From the NCBI GenBank assembly GCA_049487715.1, contig CP150560.1, positions 62,001 through 126,000 on the forward strand: a stretch of 64,000 nt of DNA, given 5' to 3'. Shown here piece after piece: positions 47,869 to 56,118 of this stretch. The translations under genes were made by a program, and so were the position numbers. Below the pieces are notes generated by a model. It was not told where the DNA came from. It did not search any database and saw only the letters and a list, made by a program, of their open reading frames with translations. This DNA is from Pycnococcus provasolii. Its lineage: Eukaryota; Chlorophyta; Pseudoscourfieldiophyceae; Pseudoscourfieldiales. Position 1 is the stretch's first letter, and each line of letters opens with the position of its first letter.

Positions 47869-49467
47869 CTACAGTTCGTCATGTGTTGTTGTTGGCGACG
47901 ATCCGAGGCACATCGCAGGGATCGCCACCTCGGCTTGGTAAGAGCACCGCTCGGGCTCGGTGACTGCCTTTAGCGTCGGCTCCGCGCCGCATGTGACGGT
48001 CGCGCTTAGCCGACGGCCCTCGCTGCCGCAGAAAAATCCCGAGTCGCCGTGGCGAAAGTTTAACGTAAGGCGATCGCCAGCGCCAGTCCCTTTGGCAGAG
48101 GAGGCGGCGGCGGCGGCGGCGGGAATCACCGCGTCGAGAGCCTCCGCCAACACACCGAGCGTGGGCGTTGTTGCAGATGCTGCATTATCATCCAAGCCGC
48201 CCGTGCCGAGCATTTCACCGTCGTCCATTTTGCCCAAAAGTGTGGAATCCTGCTTCACTTCACCGAAGAGGCACAGCTTGTACGTGTACTGACTATCGGT
48301 GAACTCGGGGCATGCCGCATCGTCGTTCGCGTACGGCCAGATGCGCCACAGACGTAGGCGTTTGATTCGCTCGTCTGGCGTCCCATCGTCCGCGCGTTCG
48401 ACCAGACGGAAGCGAAGCACCTCCTCTCTCACGCTATCTGCGAAGTGCCGCCTTCGATCCGACGCATGCCTAAGATCATCCTTTCGTTTGTCAGCACCGG
48501 CCACCCAGTCGTCATGCTCTGGATTGTGGACTGTGGGATGTTCCCACTCGCCATCCTCTTCGTCATCCCACTCCTCAGGCTTGCTTGCATTTGGGTCAGG
48601 AATCTCACTCGGCGGCGGCTTATCCTCGTCAGTGCCCAGCGGCATCTCCAGGCTCTTTTGTGCATCCCTGGTGGCGTCACGCGCTTCGTCTGCGTCCGCC
48701 TTCGAGTCGTCGTCGTCGAACAAGTCCGCATCCGTAGCACCAGGGACGGAGACCCACTGAGCAGCCACACGTCGCGCGACGGCATCTGCATCTTCCTCTT
48801 GCGACGGATTGTTTGTTCCGTCGTCGTCGTCGTCGTCCGATTCGTCCTCTCCACGTCGGCGCAAGTCGGCACGCCACGCACGCTCCGCTTCTGCCCACAG
48901 CTGTTCGACACGCGCGTTGCGCAGGAGGCGTCGACGAGCCCTGGCAGCGTCTTTTTGGAAAGCTTCCCGTCCTTTGAGCGCCTCTTCGAGATATGCGCTA
49001 GCCGCGTGCTTCGCTTGTTTTGCAAGCACCTCGCACGCCTTTGCGTCGCACGGTGGCTGTCCCACCAACCTTCTGCTTTTCGCCGTTTCGTCCGATCCGT
49101 CGCAGCAGTCACACACGCCGTCCTGTATGCGCGTGGTTGAGATGTCCTTTTTCACGTGCGCCTCGTTCTTGCACGTGAACTTCGCGTGTACGTGACTGCA
49201 CGCCGGCGTTTCCGTTTCGTCGGATCCGTCCGCGCAGTCGCAGAAGTCGTCGTTGATGCGATGTCGCGGGATAGAAGAGGCGCACTTCTCCGACCCCAAG
49301 AACCTGTCCTGGGAAACGGCCTGGGAAACGGCCTGGGACTTTGAGCACACGACGACAAATATGCCAACCAAAACGACGACGACAAGGTACAGATCACACG
49401 AGACATGAGTGATAATCCTTCTCCTTCTCCTATGAATAACACGACTCCTAGGCATAACCGCCACCAT
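47869..49467 (-). CDS. Glucosidase II beta subunit (PRKCSH)
   Basis: In the ER lumen it holds the catalytic alpha subunit and trims glucose from N-glycans during calnexin/calreticulin folding control. The 532-aa protein begins with a hydrophobic signal segment (LYLVVVVLVGIFVVV, ~27-41). Two LDL-receptor-A-like Cys modules follow (DDFCDCADGSDETE and DGVCDCCDGSDETA), then a coiled-coil/acidic middle. The C-terminus is an MRH lectin domain (YTYKLCLFGEVKQ, FRHGDSGFFCG, ERCSYQAEVAIPAMC). It ends in HDEL, the ER retrieval signal. The basic first ~24 residues before the signal segment are long; ATG 49455 is a second possible start. Confidence 0.95.
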   Translation of the reverse strand: MVAVMPRSRVIHRRRRRIITHVSCDLYLVVVVLVGIFVVVCSKSQAVSQAVSQDRFLGSEKCASSIPRHRINDDFCDCADGSDETETPACSHVHAKFTCKNEAHVKKDISTTRIQDGVCDCCDGSDETAKSRRLVGQPPCDAKACEVLAKQAKHAASAYLEEALKGREAFQKDAARARRRLLRNARVEQLWAEAERAWRADLRRRGEDESDDDDDDGTNNPSQEEDADAVARRVAAQWVSVPGATDADLFDDDDSKADADEARDATRDAQKSLEMPLGTDEDKPPPSEIPDPNASKPEEWDDEEDGEWEHPTVHNPEHDDWVAGADKRKDDLRHASDRRRHFADSVREEVLRFRLVERADDGTPDERIKRLRLWRIWPYANDDAACPEFTDSQYTYKLCLFGEVKQDSTLLGKMDDGEMLGTGGLDDNAASATTPTLGVLAEALDAVIPAAAAAASSAKGTGAGDRLTLNFRHGDSGFFCGSEGRRLSATVTCGAEPTLKAVTEPERCSYQAEVAIPAMCLGSSPTTTHDEL

Positions 49468-49673
49468 GTTATGTTTGGAAGGCAGCTACACACAATTGTA
49501 ATTGTGCAAGCTTCTTCTGGCTGGATCTCAATTGACAGCCCGAGAGGAACGAGATTCAAGAAGCGTTGCAAAATAAGACAGAAAGAGTGACAGACCTGTG
49601 CAGGTGCAGATCGGATATAGGTATATGGCGGCTGGTTGGTTCTTGGAAATCAAAGGAGCTTGCTCCCCGTGCG

Positions 49674-49701
49674 TAACCCTAGTTCCTAACCCTAACCCTA
49701 A
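49674..49701 (+). promoter_or_regulatory. CCCTAA array between glucosidase II beta and RMI2-like gene
   Basis: Four units, one degenerate (CCCTAGTTCCTAACCC), end 113 bp before the ATG at 49814, in sense orientation for that gene. It lies in a 346-bp divergent region. Confidence 0.45.
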
Positions 49702-49813
49702 TTGGATGATCGTTCTTACCCTAATCCTGGATTTCTAATCGCCCCTTCTTCTTCTTCTTTTTCCCGCCTCGTTTCTTTTCTCTTTTGTCACGCCACCCCC
49801 CAGGTGGTGTTCC

Positions 49814-50410
49814 ATGGACGTCTCGCGCCGCCCTCCCTCTTTCTCAGCGGGAACCATCAGCGTGCCGGCGCGCGTCTTCGCGGGAACCTCGCGCGTGTTC
49901 GTCAAACAGATTGTCGATGTCATGACGACGCCTACGACACACCTCGGCGCATCGGCGGCGAGCAGCAAACTGAACGACGCGGACTTGGCTGCACAAGGCG
50001 CGCCTTCCTCATCCAACAAAAAGAAATCGCTCGCACTCACGCTGCGTTCCGGACGCACCATGCCACTGCGCAGATTTCAAATGGTTGGTGTTGTAGTCGA
50101 CGTGAAAAAAAATAGTAACACGGCGTCGCTCGATGACGGAACGGGAGTCGTCAAGGTGGCTTTCGAGCAAAAGGCGGGAACGGCCGCAGCAGGAACACTC
50201 GCAAGTTTGCGCGTGGGAGAGGTCATCGTCGTACACTGCTCAGAGGCACAAGTCGTCGCGTCGAAAAAAAGAAGAAGCAACAGCGACGCACCTGAAGCGC
50301 CGTACGTCGCCGCGAGAGCGGTGCGTGTGCTGAAGGTGGATGCGTCGGCGGAGATGGCGAACTGGCTTATCGCACTCGACGCGCAAACAGCACCACCGCG
50401 CGGATTGTAA
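49814..50410 (+). CDS. RMI2-like OB-fold protein
   Basis: This 198-aa protein has an Ala/Ser-rich N-terminus and one OB-fold from about residue 85: LRRFQMVGVVVDVKKNSNTASLDDGTGVVKV, then LRVGEVIVVHCSEAQ and YVAARAVRVLKV, ending MANWLIALDA. The order (M-x-G-x-V, DDGTG, RVGE, then a final helix with W) fits RMI2, the small OB-fold partner of RMI1 in the BLM/RecQ-Top3 complex that dissolves double Holliday junctions. Other single OB-fold proteins (Stn1/Ten1/RPA3-like) are not excluded. Codon usage is like the neighbours. An Arg/Lys loop (KKRRSN) sits inside the fold. Confidence 0.5.
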   Translation: MDVSRRPPSFSAGTISVPARVFAGTSRVFVKQIVDVMTTPTTHLGASAASSKLNDADLAAQGAPSSSNKKKSLALTLRSGRTMPLRRFQMVGVVVDVKKNSNTASLDDGTGVVKVAFEQKAGTAAAGTLASLRVGEVIVVHCSEAQVVASKKRRSNSDAPEAPYVAARAVRVLKVDASAEMANWLIALDAQTAPPRGL

Positions 50411-50711
50411 ATTGACTGAGATCCCTCGTTCAGGAATGGAGTGCACTTTAGTTTGTCCAACGGTCGTCCATTCACATCATTCACTTTCACCATTCAGCCC
50501 ATTCACCGGTGCCATTCACTTCGCGATTTTGTTTTATGGCACAGGTGATTTCGAAGGTTGTATCACTCTATCAGGGCGCTTTCGTAATCGTAGTGAGGGC
50601 TCCGGTTGCGACTTGTTTTCGTTGATGTCGTCGCCAGCGCCACCAACCGTGCATCAACACGATGACTTAAGGGAGAGCGCGCGCGCTTTGACAAGCGAAA
50701 ACTGTGATGTC
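50411..50711. other. Convergent 3' region
   Basis: It lies between two convergent stops; I see only a few short CATTCA(C) repeats near 50468-50520. Confidence 0.6.
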
Positions 50712-51704
50712 TTACACCATTGCCCACTCACTGGCACTTGACGGGTGTATGGCAGATGCGGGTGCACCGACGCGATTGCTCACGTCCTTTGCCGCACGCC
50801 CACGCCAATTTTTGAGCGAAGACCACGCGGAAGGTGCTGGTGGCACCTCCTTCACCTCCTCCTCTTTTTGCGTTTTCCGTCGGAAGAGCACAATGCCAAT
50901 AACCGCCACGAGCACAATCGCCAGCACGATCACCACGACAAACCACGGACTCGACACGAATTTGTCACTCTTTTTCGCCGACGTCGTTGTTCTGCTCACC
51001 TTTGGCGGCGGTGGAGCAACCAAGCCGGATTCGATCGTCACAGGCGCGTCAAGTGCGCACCTGATGGGCACCTGCGTGAACCGGTTCGCGCCCAAGTGCC
51101 CCAATCTAAACGGTACGGCGCTTCCGTCCTCGTTGAACGTTCGCGTCACAATGGGACAGCCATCCTCCGGCCCCCACGTGAGACGGTCCACCTTGCCGCC
51201 CGGCTTGAGTCCGAGGCTGGTGACAAGCGCGGTGGCGACCGCGGTGGCGCGTACGTCATCCACAAACACGTCCGCCACAGCCACCACGCAGTCGCCGCTC
51301 TCGTACCCTGGCGGTGGTGGGCTGAAAGGAGGCGGACTTGCGACGAGTACGTTGGGCGGCGGAGGGGGTGGCGTGAAAACGCGCGTCGGCCGGTAGTTGC
51401 GCAGGTCGACGAGGCTGGCCGGAATGCTCGCGAACGACGCAACTGCCTGTCTGTATGCACCTTGCATTGCTGCAAACTCCGCGGCGCTCACCCCGCAGAA
51501 CTTGGCTGCGAAGCGTACGACCGCGTGCGTCGGCGTTCTGGCGAGCGGCGGGAAGGGAGGAGCGTGCTCCGTTCCCAGTGGCGGCGAGGGCGGTGGCGGC
51601 GAGGGCGGTGGCGGCAGGGGTGGCGGTGGACTGGGCGGCGTTGCCGTCGTCTGCGCGCCTGACATTACAATCAGCGTCGCGACGAGGAGCGCGCCACACG
51701 GCAT
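50712..51704 (-). CDS. Proline-rich type I membrane surface protein
   Basis: The 330-aa protein starts with a signal peptide (ALLVATLIVMSGAQ, ~5-17), then proline stretches of the form SPPPPLPPPPSPPPP (~22-45) typical of algal hydroxyproline-rich wall or pherophorin-like proteins. A globular part with a few cysteines (CGVSAAEFAAM…, GDCVVAV, GCPIVTR, RCALD) follows, then one membrane span (FVVVIVLAIVLVAVIGIVLF, ~256-275) and a charged cytosolic tail. No family domain is recognised in the globular part. ATG 51704 places the signal peptide at the N-terminus; the frame extends to 51812. It faces the MgtE-like gene across 254 bp. Confidence 0.72.
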   Translation of the reverse strand: MPCGALLVATLIVMSGAQTTATPPSPPPPLPPPPSPPPPSPPLGTEHAPPFPPLARTPTHAVVRFAAKFCGVSAAEFAAMQGAYRQAVASFASIPASLVDLRNYRPTRVFTPPPPPPNVLVASPPPFSPPPPGYESGDCVVAVADVFVDDVRATAVATALVTSLGLKPGGKVDRLTWGPEDGCPIVTRTFNEDGSAVPFRLGHLGANRFTQVPIRCALDAPVTIESGLVAPPPPKVSRTTTSAKKSDKFVSSPWFVVVIVLAIVLVAVIGIVLFRRKTQKEEEVKEVPPAPSAWSSLKNWRGRAAKDVSNRVGAPASAIHPSSASEWAMV

Positions 51705-51958
51705 GGCTGCAAGGCGAGTGACGAGTGACCGGTCGGCCAGGAGTGCGTGGTCCTGCCCGTGGTGGTCAAGGAACTTCACCGCCGCTGGCAACTGGATGGA
51801 AACGGAGGTCAATTTGTCAAAGCATCTCTGGTTGCAACGGCTGGTTGCTCGAAGTGGTATTTCTATTTCCCAATCGCCTTACCTGGTTGCTCGCCGGAGC
51901 TCCCCTCTCCTCTCCGGCCCTCCCCTCTCTCTTCGTCCTGGGCAAACGCGCTCGCGCC

Positions 51959-53209
51959 ATGCCCACAGGCTATGGGCAGCTCCTCGTCGCAAGCCTGATC
52001 GTCGCGGCATGCGTGCTCGATCAAGCCGCCGCGGGGGCGCAACACAGGGATAGCCTGGCAGCAGCTGGCGACGAACACGCCGACCGCAAGAGGCAGTTGC
52101 CGCTCTTCACAGCTTCCAACAGTAAGGATGGCAACAATGCAGAGAAGGCTGCGCTCAGGAGACGACCACGAAGGGGGGAAGGCGGCGCAGGCGGCGCAGG
52201 CGGCTCGAGCAAGCGGGAGAAGTTGACGAAAGCGCAAAAGAAGCTGAATAAGGAGGGCGGCAAGGCGAAGCGAGGAGGAATTCTCGACGCGGTGTTCAAG
52301 CAGATGGACGACGACCGGGACGGATTTATCAGCGCGCGAGAGGTGCTCGCATGGGCAAGGCAAAACGGAGTCAGCGAAGAGTACGCGCTCGAGTTCGTTG
52401 AGGAAATGTCCGCCAAAGTCGGCGGAGATCAGGAGGGACGGGTCGGCCTCAGGCGCGACGACTTTGCGGACGGCCTCACGCGCTTTGACGTAGTGTTTGA
52501 CCGAGGCGGCGCGTCGAGCGCCGAGTTAGACGGTGGATTCGACGCGCCCGTTTTCGCGGAGGCTTGGCGACGCGCCCAGTGGTGTGTTGGACTCATGCTA
52601 CTGCAGAGCGCGAGCTCCACCGTACTTCAGCGCTACGAATTGCTGCTCAAGGCACAGCCAGTTGTTGCCACGTACCTCACCACGCTCCTCGGCGTCGCCG
52701 GCAGCGCGGGTAGCCAATCCGCGGTTAAGGCGATACGCGGACTGCGCGAGCTCGGCACGGAATCGTCGGACGCGCTTGGGTTTGCCGTGAACGCGTTGCC
52801 GCACCAGATGAGCGTCGGCATACTTCTCGCGATTCCCGTGTCGATAGCCTGCTTCGCGCGTGTTCTTGTGCAGCAGTGCATCGGCCGCGGCGCTGGCGTG
52901 GGCGGCATGATGATGCCATTTTCGAGTTTCCACCGCGCGTACGTCGAAGCACGCACGATTGCGACGGTCAGCTTTGCGCTTTGCGTCGCCGGCGCCTTGC
53001 TTGGCACGATTTTACCCGCAGTCCACCTCGTGCTGCGCCAGGCCCCGTCGAATGGCGCAACAAGCTTGCCCGTTCTTCTCGACATAGCGGGCGTGGCGCT
53101 GACGTGCGTAATCTGCAGCCGTGCACTCGTTTCGAGTCTGTCGACCAGCCTGTCGAGTGTTGACGGCGTTGCCGGTCTGGCGAGCCCTGTGAGTGGCCCG
53201 TTTAAGTGA
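51959..53209 (+). CDS. MgtE/SLC41-like cation transporter with EF-hand
   Basis: This 416-aa protein starts with a signal-peptide-like segment (LLVASLIVAACVLDQAAAG). A basic linker and an EF-hand (DDDRDGFISAREV, about residue 120) with a possible second, weaker one (GDQEGRVGLRRDDF) follow. The C-terminal ~210 residues look like the MgtE membrane domain: RAQWCVGLMLLQSASSTVLQRYELLL, ATYLTTLLGVAGSAGSQSAVKAIRGLREL, and three to four further hydrophobic segments. MgtE/SLC41 proteins carry Mg2+; the conserved GNaGsQ is GSAGSQ here. Calcium binding by the EF-hand may regulate it; which side of the membrane it faces is unknown. The first ATG in the protein-like part is used; the open frame begins earlier at 51725. 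Confidence 0.72.
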   Translation: MPTGYGQLLVASLIVAACVLDQAAAGAQHRDSLAAAGDEHADRKRQLPLFTASNSKDGNNAEKAALRRRPRRGEGGAGGAGGSSKREKLTKAQKKLNKEGGKAKRGGILDAVFKQMDDDRDGFISAREVLAWARQNGVSEEYALEFVEEMSAKVGGDQEGRVGLRRDDFADGLTRFDVVFDRGGASSAELDGGFDAPVFAEAWRRAQWCVGLMLLQSASSTVLQRYELLLKAQPVVATYLTTLLGVAGSAGSQSAVKAIRGLRELGTESSDALGFAVNALPHQMSVGILLAIPVSIACFARVLVQQCIGRGAGVGGMMMPFSSFHRAYVEARTIATVSFALCVAGALLGTILPAVHLVLRQAPSNGATSLPVLLDIAGVALTCVICSRALVSSLSTSLSSVDGVAGLASPVSGPFK

Positions 53210-53325
53210 TTCGGCGTTTCTGTCGATGTCCGTGTGTGTGCGTTTTGACGCCGCCTGCCTACCGTAGACGTATACACGTGTACTGTATATTTGATGTAAG
53301 TATGTAATAATTGCCTCAATTCATC

Positions 53326-53351
53326 CTTTCTTTCTTTCTTTCTTTCTTTCT
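53326..53351. repeat. TTTC tetranucleotide microsatellite
   Basis: Six to seven tandem TTTC units lie after the MgtE-like gene. Confidence 0.9.
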
Positions 53352-53804
53352 GTGTGTCAGCCCGTCTATCACCACTATCCCGAGTAAACTTTACAACTGT
53401 CCGTCCGCCGAGAGAACCTTCGGAAGGGAAGGTTCGTTCCCGAGAACTTTCGCAAGAGACTCGCGCTACTAAGAGTACGATACATAGGAAGCCTACCCGG
53501 TAAGGGTGGTACATACATATCTAGTCTAGGTCAGGTGTCTAGGTCCAGCAAGGCGGGACGTGCTGTGAAAACCCCCCAAGTTGGCCACAGGAGGCACGCT
53601 GTGGAGTGGGCGAGTGGCCTCCTTTGGACTTTATTAGCAGACCAAAGAGTGGTAAGAAAGGAAGCTCCATGCCCATTTTCCTTCTTCTTCTTCTCTCGCT
53701 CGACCCCTCGAGTGCTCTCGAGTCTCGACAACAGGCCACATGGACAAAGGAGGCAACACAAGGGCAACAAGCAGGCGACATGGGAAACGGTAGAGTTAAA
53801 GTTA

Positions 53805-53850
53805 GGTGGTCAACAGGGTGGTCAACAACAACAGGGTGGTCAACAACAGG
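53805..53850. repeat. GGTGGTCAACA-type tandem repeat
   Basis: Three imperfect copies of GGTGGTCAACA(ACAACA) are read directly upstream of the CH-domain gene. Confidence 0.8.
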
Positions 53851-54122
53851 GTGAGCACAGCACAGCGAACACACAATGCGTTGAGTAAGAAGTACTGTAA
53901 GAACTCCGAGAAGACCCCATTAAAAAGGTAGTCTATGTATCCTTTTTCTTGGTGTTGACCAGTACCACTCTCCGCTGTCCGATGTCTGACCCATGGTGGT
54001 CAACATTCCACACCACCACCACAACACCACACCACCAGAGCTCGTCGTTGTTCCTGTTCCCTCCTTCTCGAGGCCGCGCATTGTTTTCGTCCTGTCCCTC
54101 CCCTCTCCGGAGCCCAACAACC

Positions 54123-55850
54123 ATGGCGGGCGTTCCTCGGCCGCTGCTCACGTGGATGCTCAACCTCAACCTCTCTGTCACCGTCAAGAGCGCGCGCAGG
54201 GACTTCGCCAACGGGTACCTCGTCGCGGAAATCATCAACAAACACGTGCCGCGCGAACTCTCGCTGCACATGTTCGACACCTCCGCGTCGCTGCCGCGCA
54301 AACAGGCCAACTGGGCGCTGCTCACCAAGTTCCTCAAGAAAAAAGGAATACACGTCGAGCAGGACGTCGTCAAGGACATCATCAACGCGCAGGAGGGCGC
54401 GGTCGTGCCGCTCCTCGAGGCGCTCATGGACTGGCTCAAGCACGTCAACGCGGGAGGACCCGCGGCGTACCGAAGCCTGGAGACGGTGCCTACCGTCGTA
54501 CGACACGGGGCACCGGCACAACCTCCGCCGGCCAAGCTTGAGGGAGGGGCTGCTGCAGCAGCTTATCCGGTGGCACCGCCTACGCCCACCTTGGATGCGC
54601 CGACGTTTGCGCCGTACGAAAGTGGACTCGAGGGCGCAGCAAGGTCGCCGGGGCGGCCCAGGGCGCCACCCGTGCCGTACGAAACGCCCGTGCTCGAGCA
54701 CAACATGTACGCAAAGCCGCCAGCGGCATTCGTCTTCGGAGGAACTGAGTACGACAGGCCTCCGAGGCCAACCCCTGCGTTGACCCGACTAGGAGAGCCG
54801 CCGTCGCGAGGCGCACTCGAGGGCGCCGGGAGCGGCACGCGGCACATCGGCGCAGCGCTCGCGCCGCGGGCGCAGGCGTACGTGCCATGGGGAGGCGCCT
54901 ACTCGTACGCGGCGGAGGCAACGGTAGCGAGTGCGCCGCCGCCGCCACTGACACCGTACACACCGGCGTCGCCGTCGGTGGCGAAGGCGCCCGCGTCACC
55001 GCGCTCGCCGAGTACGTACGGCGTTACGGCTCGGACCGACAGCTACGCTCCCATCGCACCGGCTCTCCCCGTTCCTCTGCGCGAGCCTTCGATGCCTGCC
55101 GCACCTAGCTTGCTGACGCCAGAGGAGCGCGAGGCTGCGCGGGTGCGCCAGGCACGCATGGCAACGAGACGAGCAGACGAACGGCGCGGCATGGCAGGTG
55201 GTGCGGCGCTGAAGTCGCCGGCGCCTGAGAGGGCAAGGCGAGCCGCTCCCGCTCCCGCTCCCGCCATTCCCGCGGTCTCTGAGGACGACCTGAGGCACCA
55301 GCGCGAGGTGGCATCTCAAATTGCGCGACGCGACGCCGCGCGTGCGGAGCGCTCCGGCGGGTATTGGGAGCTCGGCGCGCTTGGCAGCGACAAGGATCCT
55401 ACGGAACTTGAGGCGAAGCGTGCCAAGGCTGCTGAGGCGCGTGCACTGGCGCAGCGATGGGGGGCGGAGAATCGAAGGAAGCTTGCCATGCAGGCTGCGC
55501 CACCTCCGGCGCCATCGCCGGCGTCTCCGACGAAGAGCGCCCGCGAGCGTGCGCTTCAGTTCGCGAAGCACGTTCCGAAGCCCGCGGTGAGTGCTGAGGC
55601 GCGCACGGCCGCCGCGGCACCACCTCCGTTCGGCGGCGGTCCTGGTCGCGTGCGCGGAGGCGGCCCCGCGAAGTCGGGTGCGCGCCCCTCCGCCGCCGCC
55701 GCGGCTGCGCCCGCCGCCGCTCCTTCGGGCCGTCGCGCCGTCGCGCCTTCGGGCGGCGGCCTTTCTGAGCTCGAGCTGCTTGAGCTTCGGCACGAGGAGG
55801 ACCGCCTGCTGGCGGAGAGACTGCGCCGCGACCTCGGCCTCCCAGCGTGA
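54123..55850 (+). CDS. SPATA4/SPEF1-type CH-domain protein
   Basis: The first ~105 residues of this 575-aa protein form a CH-like domain of the SPATA4/SPEF1 (CLAMP) type: LLTWMLNLNLS, RRDFANGYLVAEIINKHVP, LHMFDTSASLPRKQANWALL, FLKKKGI and VVPLLEALMDWLKHV. These domains bind microtubules and most members are flagellar or ciliary. The remaining ~470 residues are Pro/Ala-rich and disordered, with helical Arg/Glu/Ala patches (EERERAARVRQARMATRRAD-like, HQREVASQIARRDAARAER) and a final short coiled coil (LELLELRHEEDRLLAERL). The ATG at 54123 is directly before the CH domain; an upstream frame from 53949 is unlikely. Confidence 0.78.
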   Translation: MAGVPRPLLTWMLNLNLSVTVKSARRDFANGYLVAEIINKHVPRELSLHMFDTSASLPRKQANWALLTKFLKKKGIHVEQDVVKDIINAQEGAVVPLLEALMDWLKHVNAGGPAAYRSLETVPTVVRHGAPAQPPPAKLEGGAAAAAYPVAPPTPTLDAPTFAPYESGLEGAARSPGRPRAPPVPYETPVLEHNMYAKPPAAFVFGGTEYDRPPRPTPALTRLGEPPSRGALEGAGSGTRHIGAALAPRAQAYVPWGGAYSYAAEATVASAPPPPLTPYTPASPSVAKAPASPRSPSTYGVTARTDSYAPIAPALPVPLREPSMPAAPSLLTPEEREAARVRQARMATRRADERRGMAGGAALKSPAPERARRAAPAPAPAIPAVSEDDLRHQREVASQIARRDAARAERSGGYWELGALGSDKDPTELEAKRAKAAEARALAQRWGAENRRKLAMQAAPPPAPSPASPTKSARERALQFAKHVPKPAVSAEARTAAAAPPPFGGGPGRVRGGGPAKSGARPSAAAAAAPAAAPSGRRAVAPSGGGLSELELLELRHEEDRLLAERLRRDLGLPA

Positions 55851-55928
55851 ACAGAGCGTGCGTTTTGTTCTGTAAAGTACTTACACCTACCTGTGTTGGT
55901 GCTCCTAGGAAGTAGGACGATCCCTCCC

Positions 55929-55947
55929 CCCTAACCCTAACCCTAAT
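55929..55947 (+). promoter_or_regulatory. CCCTAA array upstream of RimO gene
   Basis: Three CCCTAA units end 172 bp before the proposed ATG at 56119, in sense orientation. Confidence 0.45.
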
Positions 55948-56118
55948 GGTGCGTTCTGTTCTGGGACTTGGGACTTGTGAATTGTGGCCCTGGATGCTTT
56001 AGGGTGTACTTTTTCGTGGGACTCGCTTTTTCGTCGTGTTGCTTTCGGCGCCCCTCTGCTTTCTCCCCCTTTCCAGAAGGCCCAAATGGCGGCGGCGGGT
56101 CATACTAGGGTGAATAAT

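Larger units (their letters stand above)
53210..54122. other. 0.9-kb intergenic region
   Basis: It contains a TTTC microsatellite (53326-53351) and a GGTCAACA(ACA) repeat near 53805-53850. No convincing gene is seen; the small plus-strand frame over the repeat is low complexity. Confidence 0.6.
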
